DNA from: Flavobacteriaceae bacterium
Lineage (GTDB): Bacteria; Bacteroidota; Bacteroidia; Flavobacteriales; Flavobacteriaceae
DNA length: 9,343 nucleotides
Direction of reading: 5' to 3'
NCBI GenBank assembly: GCA_030633225.1
Contig: DAOVTF010000052.1
Location: forward strand, 1 to 9,343
Made by a program: the position numbers and the translations under genes. How positions within the stretch are numbered: position 1 is the first letter of the stretch; each line of letters opens with the position of its first letter. Shown piece by piece: positions 1-6,310 of this stretch. The notes below the pieces were generated by a model. That model ran no database searches, was not told the DNA's origin, and saw nothing but the letters and a program-made list of their open reading frames with translations.

Positions 1-2067
1 AATATTAACTTCCAAAATATTGGTACCGATAATGCACAAAACACATATATATTAAACGTTTTACCAATCAACGTAACCTTAGACGAAAGTAGTATAATAC
101 TTCCAACGGGTGTAACTTATACTTATAATAATGCAACAAGAGAATTACGTTTTAATATTGATAACTCTTTAGTAGAAAGAGAGTCTTTATCGACAGCACA
201 TGATATTCGTTATCAAGTAACTGCATCAAACGATTGTTTTGATTATACAGATGCATGTACTAATTTATTGGAAAATAGTATAACATCTTATTATGACGGT
301 GAGACTTCAGGTCAGAATATTTCCGGACAACCTGGTTTAAACGGTATCAACGGCTGCGGCTTAGGTAGTGTTGGTTCAATGGATCTTTTTGTTGATACCA
401 GTTCATGTTCTTTTGACAGTGAATTATTCTTTTGTAATAATTCTTTGACATTTGAAGGAGATGATGGTTATGATACTTATATCTGGACAGATGAAGCTGG
501 AACTGTTATTAGTAATACAAAAGAAGTTACTGTAACTGGTGCTGGAATTTATACTGCCACTCAAAGAAGGACAGGATGTACGGAAACAATTAGAACAGTA
601 ACTGTTTTAGGTCTTGATGTAACCGTAACACCTAGTGATGTAGTGTGTAAAGACGCGGTTAATGGGAAAGTTGATATTACCGTTAATGAAACGTCTGCTT
701 CTTTTAGTTATGAACTTTATAAAGGAGGAAATTTAATTGAATCCAAAAACGGAACTTCATCCAATACACATACATTTACAAATCTAGATATTGGTAATTA
801 TGAAGTAAAATCAATAAATGCTGATGGCTGTTTTGATATAACTAAATTCTCTATTGCTCAACCAACCTTGTTAGAAGCAACTTCTATTAAGTTGTACAAT
901 GCTACTACATGTAATGGTTCTGTTTTAAATGGTAGTTTGCAAGCTTCCGCTTCAGGTGGTGTGCCTCCTTATGAATTTAGTATTGATAATGGTAATACTT
1001 ATCAAACGGAAGATACTTTTTCTGTAGCAACTGAAAAAACTTATGAAATCTTAATAAAAGATGCCAATGGTTGTATAACTCCTACAAGTGTTTTTGTTGG
1101 CTTTGATCAAGAAATTGTTTATGAAATAAATAAAGAGGATGTTATTTGTGTTGGAGATTCTGATGGAAGAATTAGTGTTGACCTAACAAATGACCAAGGT
1201 TATAAAGTAACATATAGTTTAGATGGTACGAATTACCAAAATAATCCAAATTTTACAGGATTAACGCTAGGATCATACGAATTATGGGTTAAAAAAGATA
1301 ATGGATTCAATGTTTGTGAAACCATGAATACTATTGAAATTGATCAATTGGTTTATCTTCAATTAAGTGCTGACACTGATTTTTCATGTGAAGGATCAAA
1401 TAGTATGATTATTGCTCAGGTAGATCCTATCTATCAAAATGATGTGACTTTTACTTTGGATGGAAACACAAGTAATACTTCAGGAATATTTGAAAATGTA
1501 AGTAAAGGAACTCATAAAGTAACTGTAAAACATAATGAATACGGTTGTAGTGATGAACCTGTTGAAGTAACAGTAGCTGAGTATGTTCCAATTTCATTTG
1601 AAGTTCAAAATACTTATATCAATGAATATACAATTCAAGCATCTGGTGGTGAGCCAGCATATGAATATAGTATGAATTCAATTGATGATTTTAGTTCAGA
1701 CAATGTATTTTATATTAAAAGAGATGGAGATTATACATTCTATGTTAAAGATCAAAGAGGGTGTATTGCAGAGATTACTATGTTTATTGAATTTTTAGAT
1801 ATTGAAATTCCTGATTTTTTCACTCCTGAAGGAGATGGTATAAACGATACATGGTATCCTATCAATATTCAGCCTTATCCAAACATTTCTGTTAAAATAT
1901 TTGATAGATATCAAAGGTTAATTGCCAGCTATAAAGGATTACAATATTCTTGGGATGGAAATTATAAAGGAAAAGCTCTACCAAGTGGTGATTACTGGTA
2001 TTTCATTACACTTAATGAACAATCAGATAATAGAGAGTATAAAGGAAATTTCAGTTTAGTTAGATAA
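1..2067 (+). CDS. Large T9SS-secreted surface protein with SprB-type repeats and type B sorting domain (5' end outside window)
   Basis: This is the C-terminal 688 residues of a larger protein: frame 1 is open from the first base, so the in-frame TTG at 268 is not the start. Visible order: a DUF11-like beta domain (about 1-75), a linker with GQPGLNGINGCG-like sequence, an Ig/PKD-like module (about 135-205, with LTFEGDDGYDTYIW), about five SprB-like repeats (about 207-599), and a C-terminal domain from about 600 with FFTPEGDGINDTW, KIFDRYQR, WDGNYKGKALPSGDYWY and final YKGNFSLVR. That last domain matches the gliding-motility-associated, T9SS type B family (TIGR04131). In this family such proteins are exported by T9SS and shown on the cell surface, often as adhesins such as SprB. 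The porP/sprF-like gene starts 14 bases downstream. The family call is secure; the ligand and any role in gliding are unknown. Confidence 0.93.
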   Translation, partial: NINFQNIGTDNAQNTYILNVLPINVTLDESSIILPTGVTYTYNNATRELRFNIDNSLVERESLSTAHDIRYQVTASNDCFDYTDACTNLLENSITSYYDGETSGQNISGQPGLNGINGCGLGSVGSMDLFVDTSSCSFDSELFFCNNSLTFEGDDGYDTYIWTDEAGTVISNTKEVTVTGAGIYTATQRRTGCTETIRTVTVLGLDVTVTPSDVVCKDAVNGKVDITVNETSASFSYELYKGGNLIESKNGTSSNTHTFTNLDIGNYEVKSINADGCFDITKFSIAQPTLLEATSIKLYNATTCNGSVLNGSLQASASGGVPPYEFSIDNGNTYQTEDTFSVATEKTYEILIKDANGCITPTSVFVGFDQEIVYEINKEDVICVGDSDGRISVDLTNDQGYKVTYSLDGTNYQNNPNFTGLTLGSYELWVKKDNGFNVCETMNTIEIDQLVYLQLSADTDFSCEGSNSMIIAQVDPIYQNDVTFTLDGNTSNTSGIFENVSKGTHKVTVKHNEYGCSDEPVEVTVAEYVPISFEVQNTYINEYTIQASGGEPAYEYSMNSIDDFSSDNVFYIKRDGDYTFYVKDQRGCIAEITMFIEFLDIEIPDFFTPEGDGINDTWYPINIQPYPNISVKIFDRYQRLIASYKGLQYSWDGNYKGKALPSGDYWYFITLNEQSDNREYKGNFSLVR
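619..1797 (+). repeat. Array of about five SprB-like protein repeats inside the T9SS substrate
   Basis: Five divergent units of roughly 70-80 residues lie at about 619-870, 871-1110, 1111-1347, 1348-1581 and 1582-1797. Most start with a short strand and a cysteine (DVVCKD, TTCNGS, DVICVG, DFSCEG), have a central YxxSxDG-like strand, and end with a GxYxxxVxDxxGC-like segment (for example NADGCFD, DANGCITP, DQRGCIAE). This is the SprB-repeat pattern. The repeats are protein-level only; the DNA copies are too diverged for easy recombination. Unit borders are approximate, and the last unit lacks the leading cysteine. Confidence 0.7.
1801..2064 (+). other. T9SS type B C-terminal sorting domain (coding segment)
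   Basis: The last 88 residues begin at IEIPDFFTPEGDGINDTW and end at FSLVR. The conserved blocks FFTPxGDGxND, a KIFDRYGxLI-like strand, WDGxYxGxxLPSGDYWY and a closing GxFxLVR-like strand are all visible. In F. johnsoniae, type B domains of this sort need a co-encoded SprF-like protein for secretion, unlike type A domains; this is family knowledge, not tested here. Confidence 0.9.
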
Positions 2068-2081
2068 TAATAAAGACAGAG

Positions 2082-3041
2082 ATGAAAAAAATAATTGTTT
2101 TAGCAATAATAATAGTGGCTGGATTTAAAAGCTATTCGCAAGAGTTTAAATTGGCACCTTATACCCAATACTTGGTTGAAAATCCATTTATTATTTCTCC
2201 GGCATTTGCAGGTGAAGGAAAAATGAATAGATTAAGGTTAAGTGGTGTATTTCAATGGGTTGGATTAAAAGATGCTCCAAATACACAAACTTTATCTTAT
2301 GATACTCATGTATTTGAAAAATCAGGTGCAGGTGGAGTTCTATATAGAGATACAAATGGAAACACATCACAAATTGGTGGTCAGTTAACTTTTGCACATC
2401 ACTTAACTATAAATGATGCTAACGGACAATACATCTCGTTCGGGATGTCCTATAAATTTACTCAATTTAAAATTGACGTATCTGGTTTCAATACCATTAG
2501 TGATGATTATTATAATCCGAATACCGATCCGAATATTGGAGGAGATATTTCTTCGTTCAATTCAAATTTTGATGCTGCATTTTTATATAGACTAGATAAA
2601 TTTTATATCAGTTTAAATGCTTCAAATATTTTAAACAAAAGTGTAAAAGTTTTTGATAATACAGAGCCAGAAAAACTTCGTAATTATTATGTTTATACAG
2701 GTTATGTTTTTGAACTGGAAGAGGGTGAATATGAAATTGAACCATCACTTTACTTTAAATTATTTGAAAGCGACGGTAGATCAATTACCGATATTAATGT
2801 AAAAGGTAAAAAAATGACCGATGATGGATATTATTGGGCTGGTTTTAGCACAAGATTTTTAAATGATCAAAGCTTTGAACCATTAGCAATTGTGCCAATG
2901 TTAGGCTTAAAAAAGCAAGACTTTTATGTAGGATACGCTTTTCAATACAATATAAATGAGGCAAATGAGTTAAATCATGGAGGGACACACTTAATTACAT
3001 TGGGGTATGATTTTGAAACTTCAAAAAATACTCGATGGTAA
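2082..3041 (+). CDS. PorP/SprF family type IX secretion outer-membrane protein
   Basis: The 319-aa protein has a signal peptide (KK start, hydrophobic core, cleavage probably after KSYSQ near residue 20), followed by the family hallmark APYTQYLVENPFIISPAFAG, equivalent to the QYxxNPxxINPAYAG block of PorP/SprF proteins (TIGR03519). The rest alternates short amphipathic strands and turns, as expected of an outer-membrane beta-barrel of about 300 residues, ending in Arg-Trp. The ATG at 2082 is 14 bases after the stop of the type B substrate gene, so the two are almost certainly cotranscribed. SprF of F. johnsoniae is required for secretion of SprB, and the same pairing is inferred here. It is more likely a substrate-specific paralogue than the core PorP of the secretion machine, because none of the porK/L/M/N genes is nearby. 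Confidence 0.92.
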   Translation: MKKIIVLAIIIVAGFKSYSQEFKLAPYTQYLVENPFIISPAFAGEGKMNRLRLSGVFQWVGLKDAPNTQTLSYDTHVFEKSGAGGVLYRDTNGNTSQIGGQLTFAHHLTINDANGQYISFGMSYKFTQFKIDVSGFNTISDDYYNPNTDPNIGGDISSFNSNFDAAFLYRLDKFYISLNASNILNKSVKVFDNTEPEKLRNYYVYTGYVFELEEGEYEIEPSLYFKLFESDGRSITDINVKGKKMTDDGYYWAGFSTRFLNDQSFEPLAIVPMLGLKKQDFYVGYAFQYNINEANELNHGGTHLITLGYDFETSKNTRW

Positions 3042-3058
3042 TTTAAAAATAAAATGCT

Positions 3059-3127
3059 ATGAAAAAAACAAGAATAGTTCTGTATTTCCTATTGATGGTT
3101 ATATTAAGTTTTTCAACTTACGGATAA
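3059..3127 (+). CDS. 22-codon ORF encoding only a signal peptide (micro-ORF or gene remnant)
   Basis: ATG at 3059 opens a frame of 22 codons ending in TAA at 3125-3127. The product starts MKKTR, continues with a hydrophobic core (IVLYFLLMVIL) and ends SFSTYG, which is a complete secretion signal with the stop where the mature protein would begin. Flavobacterial signal peptides often end in YG or YA followed by Gln, and CAA to TAA is a single transition, so the stop may be a mutation. However, reading through it gives only eight further codons before the next stop, so little of a former gene would remain. It lies between the porP/sprF-like gene and a small exported protein. It may be a remnant, a leader peptide or chance; translation is unproven. 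Confidence 0.35.
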   Translation: MKKTRIVLYFLLMVILSFSTYG

Positions 3128-3176
3128 ATCATAAAACAAAGTTTAGGAAAGTAATAATAATATAAATATTTTCACA

Positions 3177-3494
3177 ATGAAGAAACTAAATATTTTAATT
3201 GCCGTTATATGTATTACAGTTTTTAGTGCGCAAAATATGCAAGCTCAAACTGATAATACAAGAAATGAAAAAGTTTATAAAACAACTAAAACAAAAACAC
3301 CTCTTGAAGTAAAAGAATCGTTAAAAGATTATTCAGGATATGATATTTCAAATGAGGTTACGTATACTAAAAGTGGTAAGGGAAACGTTTATAAGTTTAA
3401 AGTGCAGAAAAAAAATTGGTCTCACTATTTACTTATTGACGAAAAGGGAAAAATTATAGGAATAGAAACTGGTGAACATACCAGTAATATTTAA
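3177..3494 (+). CDS. Small exported protein, possibly PepSY-like
   Basis: The 105-aa product has a clear signal peptide (MKKLNILIAVICITVF core, probable cleavage near QAQ at residues 22-24) and a mature part of about 80 residues. After a charged, Thr/Lys-rich linker come a helix-like segment (PLEVKESLKDYSGYDIS) and three predicted strands (NEVTYTKSG, NVYKFKVQKKNW, HYLLIDEKGKIIGIE). A helix followed by a Y-x-F/V strand and a strand ending in DxxGKIIG resembles PepSY-like domains of small Bacteroidota periplasmic proteins, but this is judged by eye and no catalytic residue is evident. It lies 135 bases after the porP/sprF-like gene and just before the terminators, so it may be the last gene of that unit or have its own promoter. 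I saw no convincing -7 element in the gap. Function unknown. Confidence 0.75.
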   Translation: MKKLNILIAVICITVFSAQNMQAQTDNTRNEKVYKTTKTKTPLEVKESLKDYSGYDISNEVTYTKSGKGNVYKFKVQKKNWSHYLLIDEKGKIIGIETGEHTSNI

Positions 3495-3497
3495 AGT

Positions 3498-3540
3498 ATC
3501 TGACGAAAATTTATAATAAAATTTTCAGATTTGTTTGTTT
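3498..3540 (+). terminator. AT-rich hairpin, first of two tandem terminator candidates
   Basis: Arms 3498-3512 and 3519-3530 pair as ATCTGA plus AAATTT against AAATTTTCAGAT, with a three-base bulge and the loop ATAATA. A T-rich tract (TTTGTTTGTTT) follows at 3530-3540. It starts three bases after the stop codon of the 105-aa gene. The stem is weaker than the next one, and the tract is interrupted by G. Confidence 0.5.
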
Positions 3541-3573
3541 GCCTTATTAGCCGCCGGCTAATAAGGCTTTTTT
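3541..3573 (+). terminator. Strong rho-independent terminator for the + strand unit, overlapping the lptB 3' end
   Basis: A perfect 12-bp stem, GCCTTATTAGCC (3541-3552) with GGCTAATAAGGC (3556-3567), encloses a three-base loop GCC and is followed by six T at 3568-3573. The right arm and T tract are also the last codons of lptB on the other strand: the stop lies at 3558-3560 and the final Lys-Lys-Pro-Tyr codons fall in 3561-3572. The T tract makes it a + strand terminator; on the - strand the hairpin is followed by AAACAAAC, not T. Confidence 0.88.
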
Positions 3574-4310
3574 AATTTCTTTCTTACTTCTTTTAATTCA
3601 AAACTTTCTCCTAAATATACCTTTCTAACCATTTCATCATCAGCCAATTCTTTAGGAGTACCTTCTTTTAAAATACCGCCTTCAAACATTAAGTAAGTTT
3701 TATCAGTAATTGCTAAAGTTGCATGTACATCGTGATCAGTAATAAGTATCCCAATATTTCTATCTTTTAAATGAGCTACTATACTTTGAATATCTTCAAC
3801 AGCAATAGGATCCACTCCTGCAAATGGTTCATCTAATAATATAAATTTAGGATCAGAAGCAAGAGCTCTTGCGATTTCAGTTCTTCTACGTTCACCACCA
3901 GATAAAAGATCACCACGATTTTTTCTAACATGATTTAATCCAAATTCAGCTATAAGTGCTTCTAGTTTATCTTTTTGTTCTTGTTTATTTAATTCAGTAA
4001 ATTGTAAAATGGACATAATATTATCTTCAACAGATAATTTTCTAAAAACAGATGCTTCTTGAGCCAAATAGCCTACACCTTTTTGCGCTCTCTTATACAT
4101 AGAATCTGATGTAATTTCTTCATCATCCAAAAATATTTTCCCTTTATTAGGTTTTATCATCCCAACGATCATATAAAATGAGGTAGTTTTACCAGCTCCA
4201 TTTGGTCCTAATAAACCAATAATTTGACCTTGTTCAACTTGTAATGAAATATCATTAACAACCTTTCTGCTTCCATAAATTTTTGTTAAGTTTTCAGCTC
4301 TTAATATCAT
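3558..4310 (-). CDS. lptB: LPS export ABC transporter ATP-binding protein LptB
   Basis: The 250-aa cytoplasmic ATPase drives lipopolysaccharide extraction from the inner membrane, working with LptF and LptG, which are not in this window. All ABC elements are visible: Walker [10 protein letters not shown] at residues 35-43 (Lys41), Q-loop Gln84 in [10 protein letters not shown], signature LSGGE at 136-140, Walker B FILLDEP at 156-162 with catalytic Glu161, the D-loop FAGVDP just after, and switch His193 in [23 protein letters not shown] and [14 protein letters not shown] are typical of LptB rather than of the related amino-acid transporter ATPases. It is slightly longer than the E. coli protein (241 aa). 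It is the last gene of the kdsD-tatC-lptB run, 20 bases after tatC, and its last codons overlap the convergent terminator. No Shine-Dalgarno site is evident. Confidence 0.95.
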   Translation of the reverse strand: MILRAENLTKIYGSRKVVNDISLQVEQGQIIGLLGPNGAGKTTSFYMIVGMIKPNKGKIFLDDEEITSDSMYKRAQKGVGYLAQEASVFRKLSVEDNIMSILQFTELNKQEQKDKLEALIAEFGLNHVRKNRGDLLSGGERRRTEIARALASDPKFILLDEPFAGVDPIAVEDIQSIVAHLKDRNIGILITDHDVHATLAITDKTYLMFEGGILKEGTPKELADDEMVRKVYLGESFELKEVRKKLKKPY

Positions 4311-4330
4311 ACTAGTAGTAATTTGATAAT

Positions 4331-5188
4331 TTAATTTTGGATAGGTTTCCTTGACTTTTTTATTACATCATTATTATTATCCTTCTTTTTCTTTTCCTCT
4401 TTTTTGATTATATATCTTGATATTTTTATACTCACTTCGTAAAGTACTATCATCGGTATTGCAACTATTACTTGACTAATAATGTCAGGTGGAGTAATAA
4501 TCGCCGCTAATATCAATACCAAAACAAGTGCATACTTTCTATATTTCTTTAAAAATTCAGGTGTTACCAATCCCATTTTAGTTAAAAAATAAATAACAAT
4601 AGGTAATTCAAATATAAACCCTGCTGACAAGCATGATGCTTTTAATAACCCTGTATAAGAACTAAGGTCGAAATTATTTTTAACTTCATCCGCAACACGG
4701 TAACTGCCAAGAAAATTAATAGAAAGTGGAGTAATAACAAAATAACCAAAAAGAATTCCTGTAAAAAACAATAAAGATGTAATGATAATAAAACTTTTTG
4801 CATTTTTCCTTTCCTTTTCATATAAAGCAGGCTTTAAAAACTTCCAAACTTCATAAACTATATATGGAAATGCCATGATAAACCCAAAAGTAATTGATGT
4901 CCAGATATGTGCAGAAAATTGCCCAGCCATTGTTCGACTTTGAACAATAAATGGAATTTCATCAATACAAAGTCCGTTAGTTCCAAAACTTTGAGAAACC
5001 GAACATAAAAATCGATAAGTAACAAAAGATGGGTCTTTCGGTGCTAAAAGTATACTATTGAAAATAAAATTCTTCATCAAAAATGCAATAATTCCAAAAG
5101 CAAATACAGCCAAAGATGATCGAACTAAAGTCCAACGTAAAACCTCAAGATGGTTTAAAAATGACATGTCATTTTGTTGTTTACTCAT
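4331..5188 (-). CDS. tatC: Sec-independent (Tat) protein translocase subunit TatC
   Basis: The 285-aa polytopic inner-membrane protein recognises twin-arginine signal peptides and nucleates the Tat translocase. The cytoplasmic N-terminus has [11 protein letters not shown] (Glu15, Arg18), the counterpart of the conserved HLxELR signal-binding motif. About six hydrophobic segments follow, starting at roughly residues 25-47, 105-127, 142-165, 180-200, 213-230 and 233-253. The block [17 protein letters not shown] in the cytoplasmic loop is diagnostic of TatC. An extended first periplasmic loop carries Cys62 and Cys74, as I recall for other Bacteroidota TatC. The C-terminal tail is Lys-rich and cytoplasmic. 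It sits 17 bases after kdsD and 20 before lptB, so it is cotranscribed. No tatA gene is in the window. Confidence 0.95.
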   Translation of the reverse strand: MSKQQNDMSFLNHLEVLRWTLVRSSLAVFAFGIIAFLMKNFIFNSILLAPKDPSFVTYRFLCSVSQSFGTNGLCIDEIPFIVQSRTMAGQFSAHIWTSITFGFIMAFPYIVYEVWKFLKPALYEKERKNAKSFIIITSLLFFTGILFGYFVITPLSINFLGSYRVADEVKNNFDLSSYTGLLKASCLSAGFIFELPIVIYFLTKMGLVTPEFLKKYRKYALVLVLILAAIITPPDIISQVIVAIPMIVLYEVSIKISRYIIKKEEKKKKDNNNDVIKKSRKPIQN

Positions 5189-5205
5189 TTGTTAACTATA
5201 TAAAA

Positions 5206-6171
5206 TTAAATGATTCCTTCTTTTAATAAATCATGAAAATGAACAACACCAACATATTTATTGTTTTCAGTTACTAAAATTTGAGTAATATTATTGTTTT
5301 GCATTATTTCTAATGCTTTAACCGCCATTTCTTTTGATTTTACTGTGATAGGGTTAGTACCCATAATGTCACGTGCTTTTAATTGATCTATACTAGTATT
5401 ATTTTCTAACATCCTTCTAATATCTCCATCAGTAATAATACCAATAATTTTATCATTTTCTATAACAGCTGTTGTACCAAGTCTTTTTTTAGAAATTTCA
5501 ATTATAACTTTTTTTACCGGAGAATTAGGGTCAACCTGAGGTATTTCGTTTTTTGCAACCAAATCGCTAACACGCAGGTATAGTTTTTTACCTAGAGTTC
5601 CTCCAGGATGATATTTTGCGAAATCTTTACTTGAAAAGTCTTTTAATTCTAATAAACAAACTGCTAAAGCATCTCCAATAACTAATTGAGCAGTAGTACT
5701 ACTTGTAGGAGCCAAATTATTTGGACAAGCTTCTTTTTCAACATAAGAATTTAAAACAAAATCAGCATTTTTTGCTAAAAATGATTTTGTATTGCCAGTT
5801 ATGGCAGCAATTTTATTGCCATAATTTTTTATTAAAGGAACTAAAACTTCAATTTCAGGAGTATTACCACTTTTTGAAATACAAATAACTACATCATCTT
5901 TTTGAATGTTTCCTAAATCACCATGAATGGCATCGGCAGCATGCATAAAAATAGCTGGTGTTCCGGTAGAATTAAAAGTGGCTACTATTTTGGTGCCAAT
6001 ATTAGCACTTTTGCCAATTCCGGTAACAATAACTCTTCCTTTTGACTTAAAAATAGTTTTAACCGCGTTTTCAAAGTCTTTATCAAGTAAACTAGCCAAA
6101 TTATGAATGGCCTTAGATTCAATTAAAATAGTTTCTTTTGCAGTTTTTAAAATATCTTTATTGTAATTCAA
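5206..6171 (-). CDS. kdsD: Arabinose-5-phosphate isomerase (KdsD/KpsF/GutQ family), TTG start
   Basis: The 321-aa enzyme interconverts ribulose-5-phosphate and arabinose-5-phosphate, the first step of Kdo synthesis for LPS. An N-terminal SIS sugar-isomerase domain (about 30-195) carries VTGIGKSANIG, HAADAIHGDLG, SKSGNTPEI, VEKEACPNNLAPTSST and KYHPGGTLGK. Lys54, Glu106, Glu147 and His188 line up, with a constant offset of five, with the catalytic Lys59, Glu111, Glu152 and His193 I recall for E. coli KdsD. Two CBS domains follow (about 204-262 and 268-321). The start is TTG at 6171: an in-frame TAA lies three codons upstream and the next Met is residue 76, inside the SIS domain. It is the first gene of the operon and faces recQ. 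A paralogue such as GutQ is less likely given the LPS-related neighbour lptB. Confidence 0.93.
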   Translation of the reverse strand: MNYNKDILKTAKETILIESKAIHNLASLLDKDFENAVKTIFKSKGRVIVTGIGKSANIGTKIVATFNSTGTPAIFMHAADAIHGDLGNIQKDDVVICISKSGNTPEIEVLVPLIKNYGNKIAAITGNTKSFLAKNADFVLNSYVEKEACPNNLAPTSSTTAQLVIGDALAVCLLELKDFSSKDFAKYHPGGTLGKKLYLRVSDLVAKNEIPQVDPNSPVKKVIIEISKKRLGTTAVIENDKIIGIITDGDIRRMLENNTSIDQLKARDIMGTNPITVKSKEMAVKALEIMQNNNITQILVTENNKYVGVVHFHDLLKEGII

Positions 6172-6197
6172 TATATTTTATTTTAATAAATTAAAAA

Positions 6198-6250
6198 TAT
6201 TACATTATATTTATAGGTACAAATGTAATGATACAATTTATAATGTAATA
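6198..6250. promoter_or_regulatory. 12-bp perfect inverted repeat with a third core copy between the arms (putative operator)
   Basis: TATTACATTATA at 6198-6209 is the exact reverse complement of TATAATGTAATA at 6239-6250. Between them, AATGTAAT at 6222-6229 repeats the 8-base core in the same orientation as the right arm, exactly 20 bases (two helical turns) before its copy at 6242-6249. The middle copy overlaps the -7 element of the kdsD operon. Three sites in the divergent kdsD-recQ gap suggest binding of a regulator, but no factor is known and the AT-rich background weakens the case. Confidence 0.5.
6220..6227 (-). promoter_or_regulatory. Putative Bacteroidota -7 promoter element for kdsD-tatC-lptB
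   Basis: Read on the - strand, the site is TACATTTG, a full match to the Bacteroidota -7 consensus TAnnTTTG. It lies about 48 bases upstream of the kdsD TTG start, which allows a 5' leader of about 40 bases. No good TTG appears at the usual -33 distance, so the promoter may be weak or need an activator. It is the only full match noticed in the gap in this direction. Confidence 0.45.
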
Positions 6251-6252
6251 CT

Positions 6253-6274
6253 TTACTCATTTATTAATGAGTAA
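6253..6274. promoter_or_regulatory. 9-bp palindrome upstream of recQ
   Basis: TTACTCATT (6253-6261) and AATGAGTAA (6266-6274) are perfect inverted copies separated by TATT. The site starts just after the 12-bp inverted repeat and ends 36 bases before the recQ ATG. It could be an operator for recQ or a small hairpin in its leader. There is no T tract beyond it, so it is not a typical terminator. Confidence 0.4.
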
Positions 6275-6310
6275 TTCTACAAAAATATTTAAAAATAGAT
6301 ACTATAGAGG

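Noticed and set aside
268..270. TTG as the start codon of the first coding region
   Set aside because: The same frame is open back to base 1 and the upstream residues form a DUF11-like domain continuous with the rest, so the gene begins outside the window.
2191..2397. 68-codon - strand ORF inside the porP/sprF-like gene
   Set aside because: It lies entirely within a well-supported gene and has low-complexity His/Leu-rich content, typical of an antisense shadow.
2413..2595. 60-codon + strand ORF in another frame of the porP/sprF-like gene
   Set aside because: It is fully contained in a recognised coding region and has no recognisable features.
6239..6244. TATAAT resembling a sigma-70 -10 box for recQ
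   Set aside because: Bacteroidota promoters use TAnnTTTG rather than TATAAT, and such hexamers are expected often in this AT-rich gap; it is also part of the inverted-repeat arm.
6249..6256. TACTTTAC as a -7 element for recQ
   Set aside because: It matches only part of TAnnTTTG (the last two bases differ) and has no TTG at the -33 distance.
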